The translations under genes and the position numbers were made by a program. Positions 14,008 to 20,944 of a stretch of 20,944 bases of DNA are shown one piece after another. This stretch comes from Planctomycetota bacterium (GTDB lineage Bacteria; Planctomycetota; Phycisphaerae; Sedimentisphaerales; Anaerohalosphaeraceae): the NCBI GenBank assembly GCA_003644175.1, contig QNBS01000002.1:1-20944 (forward strand). The letters run 5' to 3'. The notes beneath the pieces are model-generated. The model was given only the letters and a program-made list of their open reading frames with translations, was not told the DNA's origin and did no database searches. The stretch's first letter is position 1; each line of letters opens with the position of its first letter.

Positions 14008-15157
14008 CTTGATGGAGTACCCGCAAGATATCTCTTGCAACGACATTCCAGTCAGCTGGAAATTTTTCCGTTTTCTTAAGCTGTTTTAAACCTTGTGCGA
14101 TCAGATGGTTTCTTAATTTTTCTTTCTTTCTTATGTTTATTAATTCATTATATATCGAATCCATGTCCCACGGATTATAATAAACGGCTGCATCATTACA
14201 GACATATTGCGAAAAATCAAGGTCGGGTGCAAGAATAGGCAAGCCTGCGATCATAGCCTCAAGATAGGGAGTCGGTAAACACTCTAACAGCGTTGGCATC
14301 CACAGTAAATCAGCAGCCTGAAGATAAGCGGCAACTTCCTCTCGAGAAAGCTGGCCGACATTAACAATCAGGTCCCTTATGTCTCCTGTGTTGATGTCAC
14401 GAAGAAATTTTTGAGACGGTTTGTTGTCTTGTGGATTAACAGTGGTAATAAATTTTATTTTATTTTCTCGCAGTTGAGTTGCATACTTTTTGCATAAAGG
14501 TAAAAGCACATGAGGATTTCTATGAGGCATATATCGCGTCAAAACCAGAACATGAAAAGAATTCCGACTGCGCTCGATAACCATTGGGGTTTTCATTTTT
14601 TTTGATGTTGAAATCTCCATTGGAGGCGGAAATCCAAGAACAGTTACTTTGTCCTCCGGATAAGAATACTTTTGACAAAAATGCTTTTTGACAACAGGTG
14701 TTTGACAGAATATCCAGCTTGATGTCCGTACAAATTGCTTCATTTGATATCGAAGCATCATAAGCCTAAGGCGCATTTTAAAGTACATGTTTGGATAATG
14801 TTTTTTGTCATAGAAAAAATAAGCGTTTCTAATGTAGAGTACTTGCGGCGCCGTGGGTTTGGCAAGACCTACATTCGCCGGACTAAAGACGACATCAGGC
14901 GCATAATCCTTAATGATTTTTGGTAATTTTATATACTCAAATTTTAATCGCGGCGACAACGTATGTGGGCCGGGATAAAGAAACAAATCACTCCGAGATG
15001 GAAACTCGACATCTTCGTAACCACAATTAGCAGGGCAAATAAGAAGATACCGCTCGTTTTGAGAAACATCCTTGAGAGCCTTAAAAAGATTAATAGTTTG
15101 AATTAATCCTCCTCCTGAGCGACAAGAATAGGCAATGACAGCAATTTTAAGAGACAT
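13994..15157 (-). CDS. GT4-family glycosyltransferase
   Basis: A 387-residue GT-B glycosyltransferase. The N-terminal domain opens IAVIAYSCRSGGGLIQTINL (5-24), a donor-side glycine-rich loop. The C-terminal nucleotide-binding domain includes VLVLTRYMPHRNPHVLLPL (203-221), VGQLSREEVAAYLQAADLL (267-285) and the EX7E motif in LLECLPTPYLEAMIAGLPIL (E292, E300). A cluster of basic and aromatic residues at about 116-147 could contact the membrane. Sugar specificity cannot be read from the sequence. The ATG directly follows the stop of the upstream glycosyltransferase gene, so translation is probably coupled. The last in a run of four glycosyltransferase genes before fnlA. Confidence 0.83.
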   Translation of the reverse strand: MSLKIAVIAYSCRSGGGLIQTINLFKALKDVSQNERYLLICPANCGYEDVEFPSRSDLFLYPGPHTLSPRLKFEYIKLPKIIKDYAPDVVFSPANVGLAKPTAPQVLYIRNAYFFYDKKHYPNMYFKMRLRLMMLRYQMKQFVRTSSWIFCQTPVVKKHFCQKYSYPEDKVTVLGFPPPMEISTSKKMKTPMVIERSRNSFHVLVLTRYMPHRNPHVLLPLCKKYATQLRENKIKFITTVNPQDNKPSQKFLRDINTGDIRDLIVNVGQLSREEVAAYLQAADLLWMPTLLECLPTPYLEAMIAGLPILAPDLDFSQYVCNDAAVYYNPWDMDSIYNELINIRKKEKLRNHLIAQGLKQLKKTEKFPADWNVVARDILRVLHQVADK

Positions 15158-16396
15158 TTAAAATAAATTCCTTTTTTCAGAAATAATTCCTGCAAAACCC
15201 ATTATTTCATTCAGTGCTTTGCCCCATGTTTTTTCCCAGCTAAACCTTTTGATCACTTCGCTACGGGCTTGCCGCCCCATACGAACTCTGAGGTTTTGAT
15301 CTTTTATAAGCACTTCCAGCTTATCCGCCAGAGATTGTTCATTACCCGGAGTAAATAACATGCCAGTTAGGCCGTCATTGATTACATCTCTATTCGGTGA
15401 ATAATCCGGTATTACTGATGGAAGTTCCAGGGACATATACTCCTGTACTTTAATAGGACAGATGATATTTGTACAACCGGGCAAAACAGCGACATCTAAA
15501 GCTGAAAGTATTTGTGGAACAATTTCAGGTTTAACCCATGGTTTCATCATAATCATCTTATCCAAAAGCCCGAATTTTTCAGCAAGCTCGACCGTTTCAG
15601 GGTATTGTTTGCCTGTTCCAACCATTAGTATTTTAAATGAAGAAACATTGCGTCGCCTTAGTATATTTGCTGCAAGAATAAGTCTTTTCATGTCATGATA
15701 AAATGCGTAACTGCCCAAATAACCAATTAATACTACCTCGTCAGAAAGATTCAGTTCTTTTCGATAATTTTTACCGGCGTCGGCATCAACTCTAAACTGG
15801 CTCGGATTTACGGCGTTTTGAACAACGAGTATCTTGTCCTTTTGGACGCCCTGTGTTGTCAGATTGCTTTTAAGTTTTTCGGATACAACTACAACATAAT
15901 CAGAATCATGGTTTTTGCGTTCTTCCGCTCGAACAGCCTTGCCGTGGTAAAGTGAGAACCTATAAGGTATCAGATGGTCTATCCACTCGTGAACAAATGG
16001 AATTCCTTTTGCTTTTGCTACAGTCAAACCGGCCATGCTAAGTCTGCTGGCTCGTTCCCAAATCAAATCCGGCTTATCTTTCACAACCATAGAATTAAGG
16101 TGTTCAAGCATACGTTGATCATGCGCAAGATCTTTCATTTCTGAGTAAGACTGAACCAGGGGACTCATAAAAGAAAGTTTACGATACCATTTCTTGTGAT
16201 AATCCTGCTTGGCTTTAATATCTTCGTCATAACTCATATCAATAGGATATAAATCTCCCCCGGAAAAGTGAGTTACTTTGTATCCAAGACTTTGCCAGCA
16301 TCTAATCATCTCCAGTATTTTTCTTCCGGAACAATCAGACCTGAAACCTCGGCAGCCACAAAGATAAAGAATGTTTGCTTTTTTTATATCACCCAT
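15158..16396 (-). CDS. GT4-family glycosyltransferase
   Basis: A 412-residue GT-B glycosyltransferase. The N-terminal domain has ILYLCGCRGFRSDCSGRKI (9-27) and the acceptor-side PFVHEWIDHLIPYRF (133-147). The donor-binding domain has LIGYLGSYAFYHDMKRLI (223-240), ILMVGTGKQYPET (256-268), and the block ICPIKVQEYMSLELPSV (312-328) with the conserved glutamate E319 of the GT4 EX7E region, then NDGLTGMLFTPG (340-351). ATG 16396 has an AGGGA site about eight bases upstream. Its stop adjoins the ATG of the next glycosyltransferase with no gap. The sugar it transfers is unknown. Confidence 0.83.
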   Translation of the reverse strand: MGDIKKANILYLCGCRGFRSDCSGRKILEMIRCWQSLGYKVTHFSGGDLYPIDMSYDEDIKAKQDYHKKWYRKLSFMSPLVQSYSEMKDLAHDQRMLEHLNSMVVKDKPDLIWERASRLSMAGLTVAKAKGIPFVHEWIDHLIPYRFSLYHGKAVRAEERKNHDSDYVVVVSEKLKSNLTTQGVQKDKILVVQNAVNPSQFRVDADAGKNYRKELNLSDEVVLIGYLGSYAFYHDMKRLILAANILRRRNVSSFKILMVGTGKQYPETVELAEKFGLLDKMIMMKPWVKPEIVPQILSALDVAVLPGCTNIICPIKVQEYMSLELPSVIPDYSPNRDVINDGLTGMLFTPGNEQSLADKLEVLIKDQNLRVRMGRQARSEVIKRFSWEKTWGKALNEIMGFAGIISEKRNLF

Positions 16397-16433
16397 GAAG
16401 AAGTCCCTGTATAGACAATAAGCCCCCTTTATT

Positions 16434-17600
16434 CTATGATAACCTGTCCGGGATGTGTTTATTTACAAAATTCACTATTCGTTCAGCTTGCTTTTCAAAT
16501 GTGTACATCAAACCTCGATTAAAGCCGGCTTCGCCGATTGATTTGCGAAGCGACTCATCATCAAAAAGATGTTTAATTTTTTCCGCCAATACAATCTCGC
16601 TTCCAGGCTTAACGACAATTCCGGAGCCGTTTTCCAACTGCCAGGCAACACTCCCTACATCTGTGGCCAAAACCGGACAACCACATGAGAAAGCTTCCTG
16701 AATAACGCGAGGCACCCCTTCTCCGCCTATAGACGGAAGGATAAATAAATCCGCCTCTTTAAGGTAATTCATAACTTCGGAAGAAGAAACCTGGCCTGCG
16801 AATTTAACGTTATCCAGGAAATTATGTTGTCTGGCGTAATCAGTAAGTGGGATTTTCAGGGGGCCTGTTCCAACAATAATCATTTCAAACGATCTGCCTT
16901 CTTCTTTCAACAACTTTAATGCACTGAAAAGGAACTTGAGGCCTTTATAATCTTTAAGCACTCCAACAAAAAGGATTCTTGGGGGGCTGTTAAGTGCATA
17001 ATTTTGCCTGCAGACAAACTGTTTTTCTTCGATATGGTGATTTGTTGAAATAAGAACAGGTTTGTCGTTTGTTACATATTTTTCAGCTAAAGCAGGACCA
17101 ATAGACATAACGGCAATTGCTTCCTTAGCCATTTTGCTTTGAGCGTTCTTTAACAATTTTGCACGAAGTCTTTTTGTAATAACACGAAAAAAATTACATG
17201 AACGTTCGGAAAGAACCGAAGTTTCCCAATCCCCGTGCATCTCGTAAAGTAGCGGAATACCTGCTTTTTCGGCAATACAAAAAGTATAGTATGATACAAA
17301 ATTAGGCCCGCGGGCATATAATAAGTCAATACCTTTCAAGTGTTCTTTGGCGCGACTTAAAATCATTTTTCGTCGTGCATATTGGTTTAAACCAAGTACG
17401 GCCATCTCACGAATATCATATTCTTTGGGAACCGGAAGCCATCCAGGAGGGATTTCCTCAACTTCTGCACGCATCCCAAACAAACGAATCTTATCAAACA
17501 AAGAGGTCCATTGCGACAAGTACTTGAGATTAAGTGAAGAAAAATAAGCAATGCCCCCAATATCGCAAAACAGTTGTCCGCCTGCTATTGCTACTTTCAT
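16434..17600 (-). CDS. GT4-family glycosyltransferase
   Basis: A 388-residue GT-B glycosyltransferase. N-terminal domain: VAIAGGQLFCDIGGIAYFSS (3-22) and LLYARGPNFVSYYTF (93-107), with YEMHGDWETS (119-128). C-terminal donor domain: ILFVGVLKDYKGLKFLFSAL (209-228), IIVGTGPLKIPL (241-252), LKEADLFILPS (280-290) and the EX7E motif in GEGVPRVIQEAFSCGCPVLA (E294, E302). Its ATG begins directly after the stop of the upstream GT2 gene, with GGAG eight bases before it inside the GT2 3' end; a 37-base gap separates it from the next glycosyltransferase. Acceptor and donor are unknown. Confidence 0.85.
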   Translation of the reverse strand: MKVAIAGGQLFCDIGGIAYFSSLNLKYLSQWTSLFDKIRLFGMRAEVEEIPPGWLPVPKEYDIREMAVLGLNQYARRKMILSRAKEHLKGIDLLYARGPNFVSYYTFCIAEKAGIPLLYEMHGDWETSVLSERSCNFFRVITKRLRAKLLKNAQSKMAKEAIAVMSIGPALAEKYVTNDKPVLISTNHHIEEKQFVCRQNYALNSPPRILFVGVLKDYKGLKFLFSALKLLKEEGRSFEMIIVGTGPLKIPLTDYARQHNFLDNVKFAGQVSSSEVMNYLKEADLFILPSIGGEGVPRVIQEAFSCGCPVLATDVGSVAWQLENGSGIVVKPGSEIVLAEKIKHLFDDESLRKSIGEAGFNRGLMYTFEKQAERIVNFVNKHIPDRLS

Positions 17601-18635
17601 TTAATCGGCTCCATCTTTAGATTTTTTAGGTTTTTGTATAACTTTTGGCTCGATTGGGTACTCGCTTGTTTTTCCTGGCTTATGCTTGAAAAAAGCTATC
17701 GGAATACGCCAAAGAATGTAAAGTTGAACAACTATAAAAGCCAATAGTCTGAATAGAGATCGGGTCTTTATAGTAAAATATATCTGTGCAAAGCAAAATA
17801 AGACAAGTGGACATATTAGCCACCAGATGCCGCCGATAAATCTCCCGACAATTCCTGTCGCCACAAAAGCTGATAAAAACACAACAAAGATTAAAGTCTT
17901 AAACAAAGACTCCACAAAAAACCGCCACATTCTTTGCCGGCTGTTACACAACCAAAACATCTGCCCGTAACTGTCAAAAAAAGTTCTTTTTCTAAGCCTA
18001 AAAAACTCGCTAAGAAGAGAGTGTTCCGATACAAAATGGTCGCCTGATAACATCGGCATTTGCACTATCTTGTAATCTGTCGCTTGCAACCTTTCATCCA
18101 GTTCCCACTCTTCTTGTGCGCGTAGATATGGGTTCCAGTTGCCGGCTTTTTCAAGAGCCTCACGTCTGTATAGACAAATTGGCCCGCTTAAAGTGTTTAC
18201 CTCGGCAATCTCTTGTTTTATGTTGTCATGCTCAACCTTAATAATATCCCCTTTACTTGATTCCCAGACCCTTCGAATGACTCCTCCAACAGCTCCAACA
18301 TCAGGATTACTGATCATATATTCAATTGCGCTCAGCAACCATTCTCTACTCACAAGGGCGTCGCCGTCCATGAAAAGAATGAATTTGTGTTGAGTATGCA
18401 GCGATCCGATATATCGGCCTGCTGAAGGGGAAGGTGGTTGCTGTGGTTGTAGTTGCAGAACTGAAATGTCAAATTCGCAGGCGGCTTCTACTGTTCCGTC
18501 GTTCGACATTGAGTCAACATATACTATTTCCGCCTCCATATCAGCAACAGCTTCGCTTACAGACTGAAGGCATTGCCGAATATGATCAATCTCGTTTTTG
18601 CCAATGACCACAACACTTATTTCAGGCTTATTCAT
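17601..18635 (-). CDS. GT2-family glycosyltransferase with C-terminal membrane helices
   Basis: A 344-residue GT-A glycosyltransferase. The catalytic domain (about 5-220) opens ISVVVIGKNEIDHIRQCLQS (6-25), then VYVDSMSNDGTVEAA (38-52), SAGRYIG (71-77) and the metal-binding FILFMDGDALVS (DGD at 90-92). GAVGGVIRRVW (114-124) and AQEEWELDERL (173-183) place the acceptor-side acid. Hydrophobic segments at about 246-268, 270-288 and 297-316 anchor it to the membrane; the tail is hydrophilic and lysine-rich. A glutamine/proline-rich stretch (61-70) precedes SAGRYIG. ATG 18635 has GGAG eight bases upstream; the in-frame TTG at 18656 is upstream of that site and less likely. It heads the long minus-strand operon. 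Confidence 0.84.
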   Translation of the reverse strand: MNKPEISVVVIGKNEIDHIRQCLQSVSEAVADMEAEIVYVDSMSNDGTVEAACEFDISVLQLQPQQPPSPSAGRYIGSLHTQHKFILFMDGDALVSREWLLSAIEYMISNPDVGAVGGVIRRVWESSKGDIIKVEHDNIKQEIAEVNTLSGPICLYRREALEKAGNWNPYLRAQEEWELDERLQATDYKIVQMPMLSGDHFVSEHSLLSEFFRLRKRTFFDSYGQMFWLCNSRQRMWRFFVESLFKTLIFVVFLSAFVATGIVGRFIGGIWWLICPLVLFCFAQIYFTIKTRSLFRLLAFIVVQLYILWRIPIAFFKHKPGKTSEYPIEPKVIQKPKKSKDGAD

Positions 18636-18906
18636 AAAAGTTTCTCCAACAGCCAAAATAATTACCTGCTAGACAGAATTGGCTCATCGCTACCGCCATT
18701 GCAGGCTCCAATTATGCTTCAATTTTATTAACGATACTGCTATAACAATTATAACCTCTCGCCAAGTGTCCGTTATTCAGTTAGCACCTTAGTTCGATAA
18801 AACCGAAACTTGGGGCGATGAATATATAAACTGCAAAATGTTAAGTGCTGATGAGTTTTTTCGCCTTACGCCACTATAATAATTCTATCTGGCAGCCCAT
18901 AAAGTG
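18636..18906. other. Intergenic gap, mostly AT-rich, no gene seen
   Basis: These 271 bases separate the GT-C gene from the GT2 gene. I see no reading frame longer than about a dozen codons with a plausible start, no tRNA-like fold and no clear terminator hairpin. It probably carries the promoter of the long minus-strand operon. Confidence 0.6.
18748..18753 (-). promoter_or_regulatory. Candidate -10 box upstream of the GT2-led operon
   Basis: A perfect TATAAT on the minus strand, about 113 bases before the GT2 ATG. No good -35 hexamer lies 16-18 bases upstream, so this is a weak call made mainly on position. Confidence 0.25.
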
Positions 18907-20520
18907 TTACCTATGTTTCGGTTGACGTACACTTGCCTTTTTTAAAGAGTAAATTTTCAAACCATGCATTTGGCCATCTGTCTTTTCTTTGGAATTGGAC
19001 AAAAAACAAGGTAATTCAATATCGCTGCCCCAAACAAAATAATAATCAATATTATTCTTTTTCAACTGGGTCTCCAACTCCGCCTCGCTGATACCATCCT
19101 GAGGAACTCCATAATATTTACTATTCAAATAATACGACAAATACATCGAATTAACCCATGAAGTATTGGATGCAATCCTGCCTTCTATGTTATATTGCTC
19201 ATGTAATATTTTGCTTTGGTCATATATATCCTTGCCAATGTTAATATTTTTAAGCAGACTGTACATTGGATATGCCGCGAAAGATAAGGCAAAAAACACC
19301 AATACTATCTTCTTGTATTTACCAAAAAACTCGCCTTGAAGCAGCACTTCCACACAGTGGCCGCCCATCAGCATCAGCAAAACCCAGTTCACCCATACAT
19401 ATCTGTGTATCACATGCAATAAAAGATACCCGACAGGAAACAGAACCAGCGTTAGCAATGGATAAAGACGGTTGTCTTTCGCTAATCTGAGGTGGTTAAG
19501 AGAGTTAAGACAGAAAATTAAGTAGGCGACAATTATAACAGGGGCTATAGGGGAGAACAGAATATAAAGATTAATGAGTTGGTCAACATTTGTGTAAATG
19601 AGCTTTAATTGGTGCTTAAAAGATGCCGCTGAATCTAACGGACTCCATGACTTCAGCACAAAATAAGAAGGGTCTTCCCAGGAACTCACTGCTGTTTCAT
19701 TAGGCGGCTCTAACAAACCCTGACGGCAGGGCGTTGGCCTGGTCCAGGGAGGAAACTTAATTGGGTCAGGAGTCGATTCCGGCCCCACAAGGTAATTGTT
19801 ATATCCTACTGCGGTAGAGAGTGTCAGTTTACCGTATTTATGACTTATAAGACCAATCCATACCGAACTGATAATAAAAAACACTACAAAACCACAAACC
19901 AGATTTCGTAAAATATTTCTCCTCAATGAGGAACTATTAAGGTAATGTAGGAAATTGAACAGCAGGAAATGAGAGGCAAAAAAGTAAAAAGCGTAACTCT
20001 TCGATAAATAGGCCAAACCCCCTAAGACACCACATAAAATACCTTGGGACATCTTTTCGGAATAATCACTGCTGAAAATGATACTCAGATAATACACGAG
20101 AATACACACCACCAACAAGTCCGGCGTAACAGCTACCAGAGCGCACCACAAAATAATCGGAATCATTGAAAACAACACGATGACCCTGACCGAATTCCGC
20201 ATATCAAAGGCATAAGATAATCTTCTAATACCCAATAGCGTCAACAGTCCTATGATTAAAGACAGAACCTTTACGGCAATATGAGTAGGTAAGCCAATAA
20301 CGAGAAACGGGACCAGCAGCCAGGAAAAAAGAGGGGACCAGCACCCATTAATAGCATTGCTGAAATCTCCGCTTACATATTTATGTGAAATCGAGATGTA
20401 TGAAACCCCATCAGAGTACCCTATCGCATATTGATAGTATTTAAGCAGAAGAATGCCCAGCAACAAATATACGATTATAAGACTGAACTGACATTTCCCA
20501 TTTACACGGTTAAAAAGCAC
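18907..20520 (-). CDS. GT-C membrane glycosyltransferase (family 39/ArnT-PMT-like)
   Basis: A 537-residue polytopic membrane protein with about ten hydrophobic segments, using polyprenyl-phosphate-linked sugars in family relatives. The first periplasmic loop holds the acidic motif YSDGVSYISISHKY (35-48; D37, the expected catalytic acid), then the NGCWSPLFSWLLVPF-type segment found in family 39 proteins. TPDLLVVCILVYYLS and GLAYLSKSYAFYFF follow, both typical spots in this fold. The C-terminal soluble part ends with a short domain including NNIDYYFVWGSD. The GTG start at 20520 has a strong GGAGG five bases upstream (20526-20530). The gene overlaps the end of a truncated FkbM remnant by 11 bases. 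The next gene downstream on the same strand is the GT2 after 271 bases. The donor and acceptor are unknown. Confidence 0.75.
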   Translation of the reverse strand: MLFNRVNGKCQFSLIIVYLLLGILLLKYYQYAIGYSDGVSYISISHKYVSGDFSNAINGCWSPLFSWLLVPFLVIGLPTHIAVKVLSLIIGLLTLLGIRRLSYAFDMRNSVRVIVLFSMIPIILWCALVAVTPDLLVVCILVYYLSIIFSSDYSEKMSQGILCGVLGGLAYLSKSYAFYFFASHFLLFNFLHYLNSSSLRRNILRNLVCGFVVFFIISSVWIGLISHKYGKLTLSTAVGYNNYLVGPESTPDPIKFPPWTRPTPCRQGLLEPPNETAVSSWEDPSYFVLKSWSPLDSAASFKHQLKLIYTNVDQLINLYILFSPIAPVIIVAYLIFCLNSLNHLRLAKDNRLYPLLTLVLFPVGYLLLHVIHRYVWVNWVLLMLMGGHCVEVLLQGEFFGKYKKIVLVFFALSFAAYPMYSLLKNINIGKDIYDQSKILHEQYNIEGRIASNTSWVNSMYLSYYLNSKYYGVPQDGISEAELETQLKKNNIDYYFVWGSDIELPCFLSNSKEKTDGQMHGLKIYSLKKASVRQPKHR

Positions 20521-20773
20521 AATTTCCTCCGTACGATACCGATAATTCTACAAATATATCCCCAGGTCGTAGTAACTTTTCCTGTAACCTTGAAATATCT
20601 CTCGAAAAAATGTCAAAATACATTGCAACCTCATGTTTATTCTTAAAGTCCAATATAACTGTTCCACCAGTTCGTAATTTTACACAAAGCTTCTCTTTGA
20701 GCCTGCACTTTCCAAAAAAATGACGTTGGTTTAGCTCTTTGAAAAACCAGTATTTTGAATAAAAATGGCTCAT
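20510..20773 (-). pseudogene. Truncated FkbM-family methyltransferase
   Basis: About 87 residues from ATG 20773 resemble the N-terminus of FkbM-type SAM methyltransferases: KYWFFKELNQRHFFGK, then VKLRTGGTVILDF, KNKHEVAMYFDIF, and LLRPGDIFVEL followed by SVSYGGN. In FkbM proteins 'LkpGDvfvDvGAniGyyt' begins the SAM-binding Rossmann fold, and here the frame ends at TAA six codons after VELSVSY. The glycine motif is degraded, and the whole catalytic domain (normally another ~150 residues or more) is missing. The upstream frame stays open to the window edge with an unlike composition that is the complement of a probable transposase, so it is not counted. The true start is unclear (ATG 20773 or 20803). 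Probably non-functional. Confidence 0.62.
20526..20530 (-). promoter_or_regulatory. Strong ribosome binding site for the GT-C gene
   Basis: GGAGG on the minus strand, five bases before the GTG at 20520. It lies within the last codons of the truncated FkbM frame and supports the GTG start. Confidence 0.6.
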
Positions 20774-20821
20774 CCTTCCGATGTGTTTATTGAACAAGTA
20801 CATATCGGGAAAGGAGAGCCA

Positions 20822-20944
20822 ATGTTCACTAAATGGATTTTTCCGGACAACTGGCAAATGATGACAATCGCTATCTGCTCGGTCCTGCATCAACGCTCGG
20901 CATGGCGACTGAGTATCATCATAGCAGGTATCGTCTTCGCAAAA
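20822..20944 (+). mobile_element. 5' end of a probable insertion-sequence transposase gene
   Basis: ATG 20822 is preceded by AGGAG with about five bases' spacing and opens a 41-codon frame that runs off the right edge. The product begins MFTKWIFPDNWQ and includes LHQRSAWRLSIIIAGIVFAK. A basic/aromatic patch followed by a hydrophobic helix ending in FA(K/R) resembles the N-terminus of DDE transposases (IS701/IS4-like, where 'GRRTVT' normally follows). The catalytic domain and both inverted ends are outside or not recognisable, so the family is a guess. It lies head-to-head with the truncated FkbM gene. Alternatively it could be a small membrane protein. Confidence 0.42.

Noticed and set aside
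18636..18906. Small gene, riboswitch or small RNA in the largest intergenic gap
   Set aside because: Only very short frames without ribosome sites, and no recognisable conserved fold; a 6-bp inverted repeat (AATTGG/CCAATT) is too weak to call.
20774..20893. Upstream extension of the FkbM-like frame (about 40 more codons)
   Set aside because: It has no family similarity and lies largely opposite the probable transposase start, which has a good ribosome site; only the part from 20773 downward resembles FkbM.
1..20944. CRISPR arrays, tRNA or rRNA genes
   Set aside because: No regularly spaced repeats and no tRNA- or rRNA-like sequence were seen on either strand.

Overview
This window is most of a surface- or exopolysaccharide biosynthesis locus from a Gram-negative bacterium. 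An uncultured member of the Planctomycetota (Phycisphaerae-like) is my best guess, held loosely. The hints are frequent TTG/GTG starts, a WecA-like enzyme with an atypical HIYDQ motif, and a polysaccharide deacetylase and FemAB-like protein of the kinds that accompany exosortase (XrtA/PEP-CTERM) polysaccharide loci. No rRNA, tRNA or taxonomic marker is present.

Layout, left to right. (1) 1-860, minus strand: the start of a KamA-like radical SAM gene cut by the window edge, preceded by a small monotopic phosphoglycosyltransferase. (2) 861-975: a divergent promoter region with a 29-bp imperfect inverted repeat. (3) 976-4188, plus strand: an ATP-grasp ligase, a WecA/MraY-type polytopic sugar-phosphate transferase, a fossil piece of an aminotransferase gene, and an XrtA-type polysaccharide deacetylase. 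(4) 4239-18635, minus strand: a long, tightly packed run of 13 genes. In transcription order these are a GT2 and three GT4 glycosyltransferases; the complete UDP-L-FucNAc pathway (fnlA, fnlB, fnlC) and a WbuB-like transferase; then DegT aminotransferase, FemAB/GNAT, DegT aminotransferase, GNAT and the XrtA-type FemAB. (5) 18636-18906: an intergenic gap. (6) 18907-20944: a GT-C (family 39-like) membrane glycosyltransferase, a truncated FkbM methyltransferase, and the beginning of what looks like an insertion-sequence transposase on the plus strand.

How it fits together (inference). One or both phosphoglycosyltransferases start a glycan on undecaprenyl phosphate. UDP-GlcNAc is converted to UDP-L-FucNAc by FnlA/B/C and probably added by the WbuB-like enzyme. 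The other glycosyltransferases extend the repeat. The aminotransferases, GNATs, FemAB-like proteins and ATP-grasp ligase would add amino, acyl or aminoacyl decorations, and the deacetylase would trim N- or O-acetyl groups. No flippase, polymerase, exosortase or PEP-CTERM protein is visible, so export and polymerisation must be encoded outside the window.

The locus looks mosaic. The left part is visibly GC-richer than the right part, and two gene fossils (an aminotransferase tail at 3181-3249 and an FkbM head at 20510-20773) sit at the module borders, the latter beside a probable IS. All annotation is by reading the sequence; no database search was run.
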